From: Cephalotus follicularis | Lineage: Eukaryota > Streptophyta > Magnoliopsida > Oxalidales > Cephalotaceae | NCBI GenBank assembly: GCA_001972305.1 | Contig: BDDD01002660.1 | Coordinates: 32,081-96,080 of the forward strand | Reading direction: 5' to 3' | Length of the DNA: 64,000 nt | Part shown: piece after piece, positions 33,701-45,169 of the stretch | How positions within the stretch are numbered: the stretch's first letter is position 1 | How the letters are laid out: every line of letters begins with the position of its first letter | The notes under the pieces: generated by a model | The model's database searches: none | Seen by the model: the letters and a program-made list of their open reading frames with translations, nothing else | What the model was told of the DNA's origin: nothing | Made by a program: the position numbers and the translations under genes

Positions 33701-35747
33701 TTTACAGGAGTAATTCATTATTTTGCTCCGCAATAAGAAGAGATCCAATTAGTTCACGATATTTCATGAACCCGTGCAACCTATACTGTTGTTACAGTAA
33801 CATATTGGATGCATGAAATGTTCGATATGTTTTCTCTAACAACACATATTCGGTGATAACTTCACCACACATTTTTAGTTGTGACACAATTTTGAACAAC
33901 GTGTAATTATATTCCGAAACCGTTTTAAAATCCTGAAATCGTAGTTGTGACCAATCATTCAATGCCTTTGGCAGTACAATAACTTTCAAATGCTCAAACC
34001 TATAATGTAGGTTTTGCCACAGTTCAAGTGGATTTTCAACAGTTAAATATTCATATTTCATGCCATCATCAATATGATGCCTTAGGAAAATTAGCGCAGT
34101 GGCGCGTTCCTCATTTGATGCTGCATTATCTTCTTTAATTGTGTGCCTTAATTTCTTAGCACTAAAATGCAGTTTCACATCAAGTACCCAAGATAGATAA
34201 TTCTTTCCAAGAATATCAAGAGCAATGAATTTCTGATTTTTAATGTTTGCCATTTTTACACTGAATCAAAAGATAAACTAAATGTCATTTAAGCATAGTA
34301 AATAAATAAAGTTTACTACAATAAAAAAATGTTTGAGACTTTATTGGTGCAATCATAAGCCATGCTCACTTTCCGCCAATTTAATCAGGGTATGAGACCA
34401 CTTGAGTATAATGGGGCTTGCCGGGACTGGAAGATCGGACCTCAAGTATGAACGAGCGGCTTCCTATCACTAAGTCACCACCTCAAGTGATGATAATGGT
34501 TTGCCATAATAAATATATATAGATATATGATAATATCCTTACTGAAATTATTAATTGTATCAAATATTATATAATTGTAATAAATGAAATTGATCATAAA
34601 GCAAGTAATATAAACAGTAAACGGGTTCTCACCTATACATTGTAAGGTGATACCGTTAGATATTAAACATATTGGTTCCCACTAAGTCTCGGGCAATTTC
34701 AGTTGACAAATGGTGCCTCAAGAACAGTAAATCACAATAATGTTTCACACCACATATATGGTGATTCGCATAGATAAGTAATATACTAAAGCAATAATAG
34801 AGACATACGTTTTCATACTGTCTGTGTGTGAAACTAATTTAAATTACCTCAAATCTCAGTTGGATAAAGTCTCGTGCTGATATCGTGTTATAAACTTATG
34901 AGATTAACTTATAAAGAAATTGAGAGAGAAAGTAAGAGAGAATAAAAGATTTTCTTATTATGAATTCCTTAATTTCTTCTTAACAATACATTCCTATTTA
35001 TAGGAGTTTAGGGGTTGTTGGAATAGTAATCATGGTTATTAGAATAGTAATGGTTGTTGGAACAGTAATTCATTACTAATTTTACAATACTAATCATTTA
35101 CTAATAATTTTGTCATTTGGCAGGCTCTCATGGTAGCAGCCTCGGATCCCACATCTGTTACATTAACTTGGTGCCTGTCTTTACTACTCAACAATCGTCA
35201 CGCCCTAAAAAAGGCCCAAGAAGAAATAGACACTCACGTTGCTAAAGAAAGGCAATTGAAGGAATCAGACATAAATAAATTAACATATCTCCAAGCCATT
35301 ATCAAGGAAACGATGCGTTTATACCCTCCTGCGCCTCTCTCACTGCCACATGAGTCCATGGAAGACTGCACTATCAGTGGTTACCATGTCCCCGCAGGCA
35401 CGAGGCTTTTAGTCAATCTTTGGAAGATTCAACGTGATCCACGTGTGTGGACAGACCCTTGTGAGTTTCAACCGGAAAGGTTTTTAACAAACCATAAAAA
35501 TATCGATGTTAGGGGACAAAACTTCAAATTGATACCGTTTGGTGCTGGTAGAAGAATGTGCCCTGGAATCTCCTTTGCCCTTCAAGTTTTGCAGCTTACA
35601 TTGGCCAGTTTGTTGCATGGATTTGATATTACAACCCCATCGGAAGAACTAGTTGACATGACTGAGGGAGTAGGCCTGACCAGCCTCAAGGCCACCCCAC
35701 TAGAAGTTCTTCTTACACCGCGGCTTCCTGCTTACCTTTATGGTTAA
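27736..35747 (+). CDS. CYP82-type cytochrome P450, two exons (27736-28677, 35124-35747)
   Basis: Class II plant P450 of 521 residues, anchored in the ER membrane and using electrons from P450 reductase. In order: a hydrophobic anchor (about 7-28), the hinge [27 protein letters not shown] (C-helix W-x-x-x-R), [20 protein letters not shown] (CYP82-like), ETMR (K-helix E-x-x-R), FQPERF, and the heme loop [10 protein letters not shown] with its Cys ligand. The intron (GTAAGT...TTGGCAG) is phase 0, at the usual CYP82 position before the I-helix. The I-helix reads A-A-S-D-P-T, where A-G-x-D-T-T is usual, so the conserved Thr for oxygen activation is a Pro. About ten residues after MLVGK are also missing relative to relatives I remember. 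An upstream ATG at 27706 would add ten residues. The family oxidises flavones, coumarins, terpenoids and alkaloids; the substrate here is unknown. Confidence 0.85.
28825..29104. mobile_element. MITE in the P450 intron
   Basis: About 280 bp with inverted ends TAAAATACAAAAATACC and GGGTTTTTTGTATTTTA, and further pairing inwards (GTTAACACTT with AAGTGTTATC). It has no coding capacity and is not the same family as the 26-27 kb MITEs. Confidence 0.55.
29253..29439 (-). repeat. 3' LTR of Copia-1b
   Basis: 187 bp. The inner side abuts the complement of a polypurine tract (CTCCCCCA at 29440-29447), which fixes it as the 3' LTR of a minus-strand element. Confidence 0.8.
29584..31153 (-). pseudogene. 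Copia-1b reverse transcriptase and RNase H region (fossil)
   Basis: 30956-31153 and 30695-30895 hold RT start and palm pieces ([41 protein letters not shown]). 29584-30507 is a 307-codon open stretch with LGIQVQHI, the thumb, and RNase H with SAGYLSDP-like and [13 protein letters not shown] words. This is Copia-type gene order (integrase before RT). It is broken between these blocks. Confidence 0.8.
31632..33105 (-). pseudogene. Copia-1b protease and integrase region (fossil)
   Basis: 32590-33105 holds the protease-like [11 protein letters not shown] motif and the end of that domain, then [11 protein letters not shown], a Copia integrase zinc-finger start. 31949-32197 holds [20 protein letters not shown] (integrase core, E of D-D-E), and 31632-31991 the C-terminal part with [11 protein letters not shown] and [19 protein letters not shown]. 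The region is broken in several places. Confidence 0.75.
33792..34253 (-). pseudogene. Copia-1b gag (fossil)
   Basis: A 153-codon open stretch starting [19 protein letters not shown]. The [15 protein letters not shown] and [15 protein letters not shown] words mark the UBN2-type Copia gag domain. The RNA-binding C-terminal part lies in 33384-33790, partly in other frames. The leader before it carries the tRNA-like module. Confidence 0.75.
34886..35089 (-). repeat. 5' LTR of Copia-1b
   Basis: 204 bp. It carries an extra copy of a GGTTRTTRGAATAGTAAT unit relative to the 3' LTR. Inside it, on the minus strand, is ATCAGCACGA, the same presumed primer site as in Copia-1a. Confidence 0.8.
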
Positions 35748-37490
35748 AAGTAAACTGGGTTTATTATTCGCTATTCTATATTAGCTTCATTATGGTATGA
35801 GTTTTGGGCATGCAGATTAAAGTATACGTCATTTTAATATTCCATTGTGTTTAAAGACTCTTTTTCTTATATTTTCTAATTTGGGACTTTGCGTTATGTA
35901 AAAAATTCCGCTAAGATTTAATATCATCTTGCATATCTATCTTCATTTTCCTTTGCCATTTTTGAGTATGTATTTGATTATAAAATCTTGGTCTCAATCA
36001 GCCATGCAATCACCTTAGTATCTTTAATAATTAGAACATTTCTTCTCACTTACCAGCAAAAATGAGTGGACTAATATTAAACTAGTTATGTGTTACTGTC
36101 CCTTAATGAAAGCTTATGTTTAGAATTCTATTTTAAGAGAGTTGAAAAGAAGTATCTCCTTGGAAGCTTTTATTCAAACAAAACAAGTTTTTGGTAAATA
36201 CCTCCTGAAACTTAACTCGGTAAAGATTCGTTCGCATTCGTTAATTAAGTTTACAAATGAAAATGAATATGATTTTAAAACTCATTAATTTAATGAGTTA
36301 AATTTGAACAATAGCATAGGTGAAGCCACCTTAGTGACGGCAAGGACAATTGTCCCTGTTAAAATTGGATAATAAAATTTGCATAGAGTTTGGTCCTCTC
36401 TCTCTCTCTCTCTTTTTATGTCTTTGACCCTATTAAAATATTAGGAATTATTCCTATTTTGGGTTAAATTTTAGGTGTACTCAATACACAAGTCACGTGG
36501 GTACTTAACCAATAGTACACAGTTATATAAGCATTAATTAATTATTTTGTCTTCTATTTTATAAACAAACTTCATTTATTATGTTTATGTGGATACATAA
36601 TATTTGTTAAGTACATTGCACTAGGTGAACACAAGAATTGCTCTTATTATAGTCTTTCTTTTTTTCACGTTACAATTGTATAGAAGAATTGCTTGGTTTG
36701 CACTGAATGCACATAAGAATTGCTTAGTTTTAATTTGCATAAAGAAGCGACAATTGTAACGTAAAAAAAAAACTACTACTAATATATATATATATATATA
36801 TATATAAAATCCTATATTATTACCCTTCTTAATGTAAAGGAAAAAAAAGAATTCAATAATAAAACCATTATTTTCCTTTTTTTTTCTTTTTCTCTGTCTC
36901 TCACACTCTCTTATATAAAAACACAAAAGACCCTCATAACTTTGATGAAACACTATTAATTCGACTAAAAATCGTGTGAAGCATTGTTTTTGCTCCAATT
37001 AGGGAATATTTCTGTCTTTGGCCCTGAACAAGGGTAAGTTTGACTCATTAATGCTCGTGAACAATTTGTTAAAAGATCTTTAAGGGTGTTAGGAACTTGA
37101 TTATAAACTTGTTTATAATTCAATTAGAGACATGCATGTATGTGTATGTATATGTACATCGTTGTATTTTATTGATTATTAATATTGATTTTAATTTATA
37201 ATTTGATAAATTCATTAAGATACTTTCTATTAAAAAAAGGTAAGGTGCTAAATCAATTATTATTATTTTTGATAACCGGTGTGATATATACTTATAGTAA
37301 ACAAGATTAATATTGTAGCATACAACTAATAAAATGCATTACTTACATAGACTAATAATAGCTTAACCAAACTAACCATATATATATATATATATATATA
37401 ATTCAATGGATTTTGATTGTCTCTATTTTATTAATGGGACTATTTATACTCCCTAGCACGTGATATGCGAAATATATATTTAAAACATAC
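35748..37490. other. AT-rich spacer downstream of the P450
   Basis: Probably includes the P450 3' UTR at its start. It holds (AT)n runs at about 36781-36806 and 37379-37401 and a short CT run near 36398-36412. No gene or element was recognised. Confidence 0.5.
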
Positions 37491-38040
37491 GGTGTGTTTG
37501 GTTTGAGGCATGTTCGATAAGAATGTAACATTCTCAGGAAAGTTTATAGATATCGGAGTTTGGTTCGGGGATTTCTAAAATATTCTTGGGAATGTTACAT
37601 TTCCATTGGAAGCTCATGAGAATCATTTTACCCATAAAACATGAAAATGGGATTCCCACAAAAAATGGTGAGAATCCAACATTCTGATGAGAATGAACAA
37701 TAAAATTACCCTTTTACCCTTCTTTTTAATATGTGAATTAGATTTGATAAAAAGTCACACACACACATATATAAAAATTTATGTATATTTATATAAATGA
37801 TTTATTCTAAGTAAATTATTATAATTTAATACGATATATAGTAAATGTATTATGAGATTTTTATTTAGATTTCTACCACATTCTAATGTTGAACCCAATA
37901 CTGGAATAAAACATTCCTAAGAATCTATATTGTTGAACCAAATATTATCATGAGAATGATATCCTCAGGAATAAGATTCCGAAAATGTGATTCTTGAGAA
38001 TGTTACATTCTCATAGAAGATGTCCCGAACCAAACACCTC
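37491..38040. mobile_element. MITE of 550 bp with GGTGTGTTTGGTT ends
   Basis: The left end GGTGTGTTTGGTTTGAGGCA and the right end GTCCCGAACCAAACACCTC are inverted repeats, and AGAATGTAACATTCTC recurs near both ends. TTTAAAACAT before and TTTAAAAACAT after may be a target duplication, which would fit the hAT superfamily. No coding capacity. Confidence 0.65.
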
Positions 38041-38642
38041 TTTAAAAACATCTCAAATTCTCAGTTCCTCACTCTCGTCTCACACATCATTCTCATTTCA
38101 CTCCCATTAAAATCCACAAACTAAAAAACGTCCAATCTTCTCTCTACATGCACACAACACACTCTAGTGCTCATCCCATTACCAGAATTGCACACCGGCA
38201 ACACACATATTTCTTCAACGCTGGCCATTTACACTACTACCCATTCACATCAATTTTCGTGTTTAATTTTGTAAGTTTCCACAAATTAAACCTCACAAGT
38301 AGCTAGAAAGTAAGCCACCACAACACATCTCAACCTCTTATCATATCCAACTCCGATATAATAAAGCTATTATTATAGATGGAAATGGCTTTAGTCCAAT
38401 TATCATTTTCTTTAAAAATAAAAATAATTTTTTTTGATAAATAATTTTTAAATTTAATTATTTGATTTAACATCAATATATATCACTTATACAAATTTTA
38501 AATCAATTGGATATTTATAAATATTTCATCGAATATTCTAATTTTATATTGTGAATGAATAAATTTTAGAAATGTTAAATTTTTTATATTTAAATAAAAT
38601 CGTTAGAAATTCAATTGATTTAAAATTTACATATATTATCTA
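38041..38642. other. Spacer without a recognisable gene
   Basis: CA- and AT-rich sequence between the 550-bp MITE and X4. Nothing supportable beyond that. Confidence 0.45.
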
Positions 38643-41600
38643 TGTAACACCCCCAGTTCGGGATCAGGATGTCACCCCCGATTCCGAGTTGGGTTGTCAC
38701 GCAAAACTGAACTAAAAGAAACATATCAGCATATCGTAAACCTATGTCATTAAAAGTGTAATAACGTCTCCAATTAAACTGATAAAAGAAAAACTCATAT
38801 TCAAAACTTAAATTCTGCTCGTAATCAAATTTGTCTCAAAGTTAACACATGGTGGTCTAAACATAATCTGATAACATAACTAAACTAAAAATCATTGTCC
38901 GGAAAACATAGCATTACTAAAAGAATTCATCTCTATGAAATCCTCAAGCCTTAGGTTGCTCTCTCATCACACTTGCCCCCAAAGCTCCAGATAACCTGCC
39001 ACATAGAAAGAAAACGCGGCTGAGCAAACCTCAGTACGGATATAGAATCATAAAACAGTACGAAACAAAACAGATTACGAAACAGATCAGTTTACAAAAC
39101 ACGATTTTCCGAAATCAATCATAACAGTGACGAAACGAAACCAAACAAAGCAGTTGTGAATCAAAACATATACTAAACAGAACAATGTCCGATACAAAAC
39201 AGTGTTCAAAACTTCAAAATACGAAATAAAACATTTTACAGAACGTAACAATTTACGAAACAGTTTACGAAACGGAATAATACAAATCTTTTACAAAAAC
39301 AGAACAATTCATGACTAAACGAATTTATGCAAATCAAATGATGCTCATGTCAAATCATATATATATATAGATTCACAATTCAGCATAAAGTGAAAATATA
39401 TATCAAAGCGTATCAGTTACCAAAACTTTTCTAAATCCATGTCTTATACTGAGAGATGCAATATTGGATTAAATACATACATATATGCAAGGGATCCTGC
39501 AGAATCCACTTGCCAAACGGAATAACGTGTACGGCACTATACAATCGATTCCAATACTTAATCTAATCTAACAATAACTATGATCGATCTATACGCCTCA
39601 GTTGGCCATATCCTATCACAAGATATTAAGAGACGTCGTAGACTAATCACTCTGCTACGGAAGTGTCATGTCCCCGTGCCAGGCCCACGACATGCCTATG
39701 GTACCTTCATAGGTAGGAAACAAATATATTCTCAGTATTTTCAAAAATAATGATTTATCAAAAATCATTTCTAAATATTAGTCTACTCACAAAACCAATC
39801 CAAAGCATATCATATCATAAAATTAGCACACTTTCGAAATTGAAAATCATGCTCATAACAAAATCTATATCATAAAATTTAGCATACTTTCTTAGGTGAA
39901 AACCATGCTGAATTTGTGAAATCAGTAATATTTAACTTTACATCAAAAGTAATAAAATAGATTTTATCATATTGAAACATATTTGTCAAAACAAATAATC
40001 CATGCGAAAAACACATATGAATTCATTTCAATAAAATCAGAGGATAAGACCCAAAGACGAAGAAATCCGGACATTTTCAAAATCAGAAATCAAGGAAAGA
40101 AAATCCGTAACGAAATTGGAATAATTTTCATAAAAATCGAAAGAATAGACCAAAAATGAGAAACCCGTACATTTTCACATTCAGGAACCAACTCATTTAA
40201 TTTTCACAATGAAAGAGATATTCATACAGAATTTTTGTAAACGGATCATAACTCAATTTTATAAAGTCAGGAATACATTTAATTTCAAAAATATTAGAGC
40301 TGGCTTTATTTTCAAAATTCGTAAATGAAGGAACATCAAAAATCCGTACATATAAGTGAAACTGAATTTATCTCGATAAAATCGAAGAGAGTATCAAGGA
40401 GCAGAATTTCCGTAGCTTACGTAATCACCAAAATTGTCCCCAAGAAAAAATCAAATAAACCCTAAGCAGCACTTCCGTCGATACAGTTATCTAAAATATA
40501 TAAAAAAAAAACAACAATTCAAATAAGAAATTAGAAATCCTTGCGAAAGCGTCAGCGCTTTATTTAGAACAAAGCCGAGAGCGTCTACTCTTTCTAGCAT
40601 AAGCGTCGATGTTTATCAAAACACATGCGACGCTTAAATGTTTTAAAAAGAAACTCAAACTTTGAGGAAAGAGCGTCGATGCTTTACAGAAACAAAGGAG
40701 AAAAGGCGTAGATGCTTGCATGTATTTTGAGGAAAAAGTGCGGTTTAACAACCCATAACACAAGACTGTATTTACACTTGCATAAAATGAAAACATGACA
40801 GTGTTCACTAACCCCTCTCTAACCCACGACCTTGTACACACACACACATACTGCATGCAAAATACTCTGGCTGCACACAACACATACACACACTGCCTAC
40901 ACTTGACACAACACACACACTGTCTACACTACGCAACACGGCGCATTCACTGCACACGTCGCATGCAATACTCTCACACATATATTGCACATAACAGCAC
41001 CGCACACACATACATAACACATACCCTATCTTCACAACACATACATGCACGCCTACACTTAACACAACACACACAGCACACACCACTCTAACCCAGCACC
41101 CATATTAACATAGCATGCACAACACTCACACACCGGCTGCACACAACAACACCACACGCTGTTCAAAACACATACACATATGGAGAAGGGACAACCAGTG
41201 CAGAAAAAGAGTGCTACACGTTTAACCCAAAGGAAAGACCATTTGAGCTACAATGGTGCTCAACAAATAGAGCACTCAACCATCAGTGAGCCACAACAAA
41301 ATTAAACAGCCCATGATGCCAAACGGAGACTGGACATATTACACAAAAATAGGGGAAACATGCAGGCATATGCAAATGGTGGCTGTGTTAAGGAGAGGGA
41401 TGGGATCAATCCCTACACATGTGACCGGATTGATATCTAACCCGACTATGACCCATGCCAGACACCAGGAAAGCTAAAGGACCAAAAAAAAATGGTGCAG
41501 GGCATACACAGAGAGAGGAGGATTAACACATGCATATCAATACAGTTTATATCAAGTAAACGGATCACCACAATTAAGCAAAAGATTGAACCTGCAGTGA

Positions 41601-42302
41601 TGTAGGACTGTGGGTTGCTGTGCAAGAAATCTTCTTCTGAGTCGTGCAACAATGGTGCGTCCAAGAGAGAGAGAGGGGGCTGCTAGCGGGAGAGAGAGAG
41701 ATGAAGAAAGGAGAAAAGAGAGGTTAACTACCACGGCAAAACAATATCTTAAACCAAAACATAGAGAAACAAACCTGGGTGATGAAGGAGCCGAGGGAGA
41801 AAGCGCAAGAAATTTTCTGAGCTTCCTCAACAATGGCGACAGGGCGTGAAACGAAGAAGAGAGATAAGAGAAAGAAAAAAAAAGAAAGGTGGCTGGCTTA
41901 ATAAGCCAAAACGCGTGAAAGAACAAACAAAACAGAAAGAGAGAAAAGCATGGGAGAGATGATGCAGGAGAGAGAGATTTTCGGCAGAGAGGGCGCATAA
42001 GTGAGAGATGGCGGCATGAAGGGAAAAACAAAATAAGAAAAAGGGTTTTGCTTTTCTTTTTAAAATGCCAAAATTCGGTTTTTAAAGAAAAGTGACAAGG
42101 GGCTTTAAATAAAAATGTTTTTATTTAACCATTTACTAAAGGTATTCATCGGTCAAAGTCAGAATCGATTTAGCCTAACCAGAATAAAATAAACCAAAAT
42201 TTTGGGTAATTCATACCTAAAACAAATAGGTAGCCAACAAAAATAAAATTAAGAGGGTCCAAATTTTTTTAAAAAAATTTATACAGAAAAACGGGTATTA
42301 CA
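38643..42302 (-). mobile_element. X4: 3.66-kb solo LTR, minus orientation
   Basis: It runs TGTAACACCCCC to ACGGGTATTACA with exact 5-bp duplications ATCTA on both sides (38638-38642 and 42303-42307). Minus-strand ends are TGTAATACCCG...GGGGGTGTTACA, much like the chromovirus LTR at 46677 (TGTGACGACTCG...GGGTGTTACA). The left 1.7 kb match X3. It contains GCGTCGATGCTT palindromes (about 40545-40735) and a CA-rich tract (40835-41170). No gag or pol, so this is most simply a solo LTR left by LTR-LTR recombination. ORFs in the CA- and CT-rich parts are not called. Confidence 0.7.
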
Positions 42303-42532
42303 ATCTAGACATATAAAACATCAAATTCAACATATGGATTTAAAAAAAAGTAATCGCAAGAATATTTTTTTACCAGAAAAATGAACAGTGAAAACACTAT
42401 TTATTTTGTTCGAGGAATCGAATAATAATCTTTTTGCTTAAACTATTTTAGTTTTAAGTCAAGAAAGCAATTATTTATTTGATGTTAAAAAAGCACCAGT
42501 CCTTGCAAAATCACATAAACTGTGTTATAATT
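42303..42532. other. Short spacer between X4 and SIRE-B
   Basis: About 230 bp of AT-rich sequence after the X4 target duplication. No feature seen. Confidence 0.4.
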
Positions 42533-43640
42533 TGTTGACATTTATGTTTCAATCCTAGTTTTGATGATAACATATTTGTATTTTAACAAAGTTTCTTTAT
42601 GTGCAAGAAAAGAAAGAATGTCGCAAAACAAAGAATGTCGCAAAACAAACCAGAAAATTGGAATTACAGGTTAAAGCGTCGACGCTTTAAATGTAAGCGT
42701 CAACGCTTAAGGGAACCGTCGAAAGCTGGGAACAAAGCGCCAACAGTTGGAGCATTACAAGCAAAGAAGAAATTGTCCAACCGTCGATGCTCTGAGGAAA
42801 GCGTCAGCGCTTTGAGGCTAAGCACCAACGCTTAAGAGGGCTACATCAGCGGTTAAAATCAGGGACTTTTGGGCTAATCAAAATTGCCCAAAGCGTCGAC
42901 GCTCAACGCAAACCATCAGCGCTTTGAGGACAACCGTCGACCCCAAAATTCAAGATTGCCAGCGCTTAGAGCAAAGATTCAAATTCAAACTTCCAACGGT
43001 CATATAAGCGCCGACGCTTTGAAGAATACCGTCGATGCCTTGCGCACTGGAGACTATTTCTGGCAGATTTTTAATGCGCCATCTTTGAAGTAACAAGCCC
43101 CAAGACACTACCAACGAATCTTTCAAGTAAAAAACAACTATATACACAAAGAGAAAAAGAAGAACAAAACAACAAGAATACAAGTGATCAATATACAAAC
43201 ACAAAACAACATCAATTGTAGAGTTCAACTAAGATTATCAAAGCTTCATATCAAAGTTATTTTTGTGCCTTAGCCTATTCTTGTTCTTATTTATTCGAGA
43301 GTCATTATCTTGTAAAATCCAACATTTGAGAGGTTAAGAACAAACACAAATACTTCATTATACACCTTGATTGTAATAGGGGAGTGAACCCTAGGGGAGT
43401 GAACCCAAAGAATTGTAAGTGATTGAGGTCAATCACGAACAAGTGTAAAGGTGCACCGAATAGCACCTGAAAATTTATTCGGAGACTAGTGGAAACTCAA
43501 GGAGATCCTTGGGAAAAGTGGACGTAGATAAGAGTTAAGCCGAACCACTCTAAAACTGTGTTTGTAACTCTCTTACTCTCTCTCTTTAGTTATTTTATTT
43601 ACTTGCTTTTGATTGCATATATACATTGTGTTCATAATAT
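42533..43640 (+). repeat. 5' LTR of SIRE-B
   Basis: It starts TGTTGACATTTATG. The U3 part carries GCGTCGACGCTT-like palindromes (42670-43060), including a perfect 20-bp palindrome at 42671-42690. Later come the GGGGAGTGAACCC and ATTGAGGTCAATCAC blocks shared with SIRE-A. The exact 3' end is uncertain since no standard primer site follows. Confidence 0.75.
42660..43060 (+). repeat. Array of GTCGAC-centred palindromes in the SIRE-B LTR
   Basis: TTAAAGCGTCGACGCTTTAA at 42671-42690 is a perfect palindrome. Degenerate relatives (GCGTCAACGCTT, CCGTCGATGCTC, GCGTCAGCGCTT, GCGCCGACGCTT) follow at irregular spacing. The 3' LTR repeats the array at 61240-61615. Confidence 0.75.
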
Positions 43641-43674
43641 TAACTTGAAATGCTAGAGCCTTTAAAGATCTAGG

Positions 43675-44646
43675 ATGGCAATGAACATGAATACTGGAGA
43701 GAGCCAAAATATCTCAAAACCCCCTTTCTTCGACGATAATAACTATAGCCATTGGAAGGCTAAGATGACTATCTTTATTCAATCCCTCGATTATAACTTG
43801 TGGGACCTCATTGTTAATGGTCCAAATCTTCCTACCATCACACTTGAAAATGGGAATGTTATTCCTAAACCTAGGAATACTTATGATGATAATGATAGAA
43901 GAAGAGTTCAAATAAATGCTAAAGCTAAACATATTATCATTTGTGCTATAAACTCAAATGACTTCAATAGGATTTCGTTTTGCATTTCCGCCAAAGAAAT
44001 GTGGGATAGACTTGAGGTCACTTATGAATGGACAAATCAAGTCAAAGAAGCTAAGATTAGCATGTTGGTTCATGATTATGAAATGTTCACTATGAATGAG
44101 AACGAAGATATTAAATCTATGTTTTCTAGATTTACAAATATTATCAATGCATTGCAAGCTTTGGATAAAACTTATTCTAACAGTGAAATGGTGAGAAAAA
44201 TTCTTAGGTGCTTGCCAAAGTCGTGGATGCCGAAAGTCACCGCCATTGAAGAAGCAAAGAACCTCAACATCCTTTCGCTAGAGGATCTTCTAGGGTCACT
44301 AATGACCCATGAGCTTTCGATGCAAAAGAAAGATGATGATAGGGAGAAGGAGAAAAAGAAAAAGAAGATAGTTTCATTGAAATCATCCCTAATTGAAGAT
44401 TTCGAGGACGATGATGAAAATGAAGAGCTAGCCCTCATCACACGAAAATTCAAGAAATTCCTAGCTAGCAAGAAGAAGTTTGGTGGAAAGCCAAACAAGA
44501 AGGTCTACCAAAAGGGAGAATCAAGCAAGCTAGAAGAGATCATTTGCTTTGAGTGCAACAAACCGGGGCACTACAAAAGCGATTGCCCTCGACTAAAAAA
44601 GAAGGATCTTTTGAAGAAGAAGAAGAAAGCTATGATTGCCACATAG
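43675..44646 (+). pseudogene. SIRE-B gag (long open stretch in a fossil element)
   Basis: 323 codons open from ATG. FDDNNYSHWKAKM at the start and the middle LEDLLGSLMTHEL mark the UBN2-type gag of the SIRE lineage. A lysine-rich stretch and an acidic stretch (EDFEDDDENEELAL) follow, then a CCHC knuckle CFECNKPGHYKSDCP near the end. The protein would package element RNA into cytoplasmic particles. The element as a whole is broken, so expression is doubtful. Confidence 0.85.
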
Positions 44647-45169
44647 GATGATAGCGATGAGTCTAGTTCGGATGAAGACTCAAGTTAAGAAGTGGCTCAA
44701 ATAGCTTTGATGGCTTTGGAGGAAGAAGAAGAGTTAGAAAATGATGAGGTAACTTACGATGAACTTGTCTTAGTTGTAGAAAAATATAGCTCCATGATTG
44801 CTTATTTAAAGAAAAAGGCAAGACTTTAGTAAATGAAAATGAGGAACTAAAATCAATTAATTTAGCTAAGGAAGATAACTCAAATGAAATTGAAGTAGAC
44901 TTTTTAGAAAATGAAGTAGCTTTTCTAGAAAAGGAAAATCGAAATCTTAAGGAAGAGATAGATGCATTAAAGAAAACCTTCTCAAAGTTTTCTAATAGTA
45001 GTGAAAAACTTAAAAATCTTCTTGGTATGCAAAGATGTGTTTTTGATAAGGCCGAACTAGGATATGAGGAGACGAACAATGTTAAGCTTTATCAAAACTT
45101 CTTTGAAAGGAAAGAAATGATAGAAAAATAGAAGGTTGAAAAAGTTCATATTAAGAAGAAAATTGTAAA

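Larger units (their letters stand above)
29253..35089 (-). mobile_element. Copia-1b: near full-length Copia retrotransposon in the P450 intron, antisense
   Basis: Ends TGTTA...ACAATA. On the minus strand the order is 5' LTR (34886-35089), leader, gag, protease, integrase, RT, RNase H, polypurine tract TGGGGGAG, 3' LTR (29253-29439). The flanking CTGAT (29248-29252) and CTAAT (35090-35094) may be a target duplication with one change. The LTRs differ by roughly 6% by hand count plus an 18-bp indel, which at a commonly assumed plant rate suggests about 2-3 million years. All pol domains are present but the coding region is broken in many places. Confidence 0.85.
28678..35123 (+). other. P450 intron enlarged to 6.4 kb by a MITE and a Copia element
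   Basis: Donor GTAAGTT at 28678, acceptor TTTGGCAG ending at 35123. Without the Copia element (29253-35089) the intron would be about 610 bp. The Copia coding strand is antisense to the P450, and it ends only 34 bp before the acceptor, so the branch point of the intron may lie in LTR sequence. Confidence 0.85.

Noticed and set aside
36621-36998. 125-codon minus-strand ORF downstream of the P450
   Set aside because: It runs through an (AT)n tract and T-rich sequence; low complexity and no motif.
40560-41091. Cys-rich and His/Thr-rich ORFs in X4
   Set aside because: They are translations of a CA-repeat-rich tract on opposite strands; low complexity explains them.
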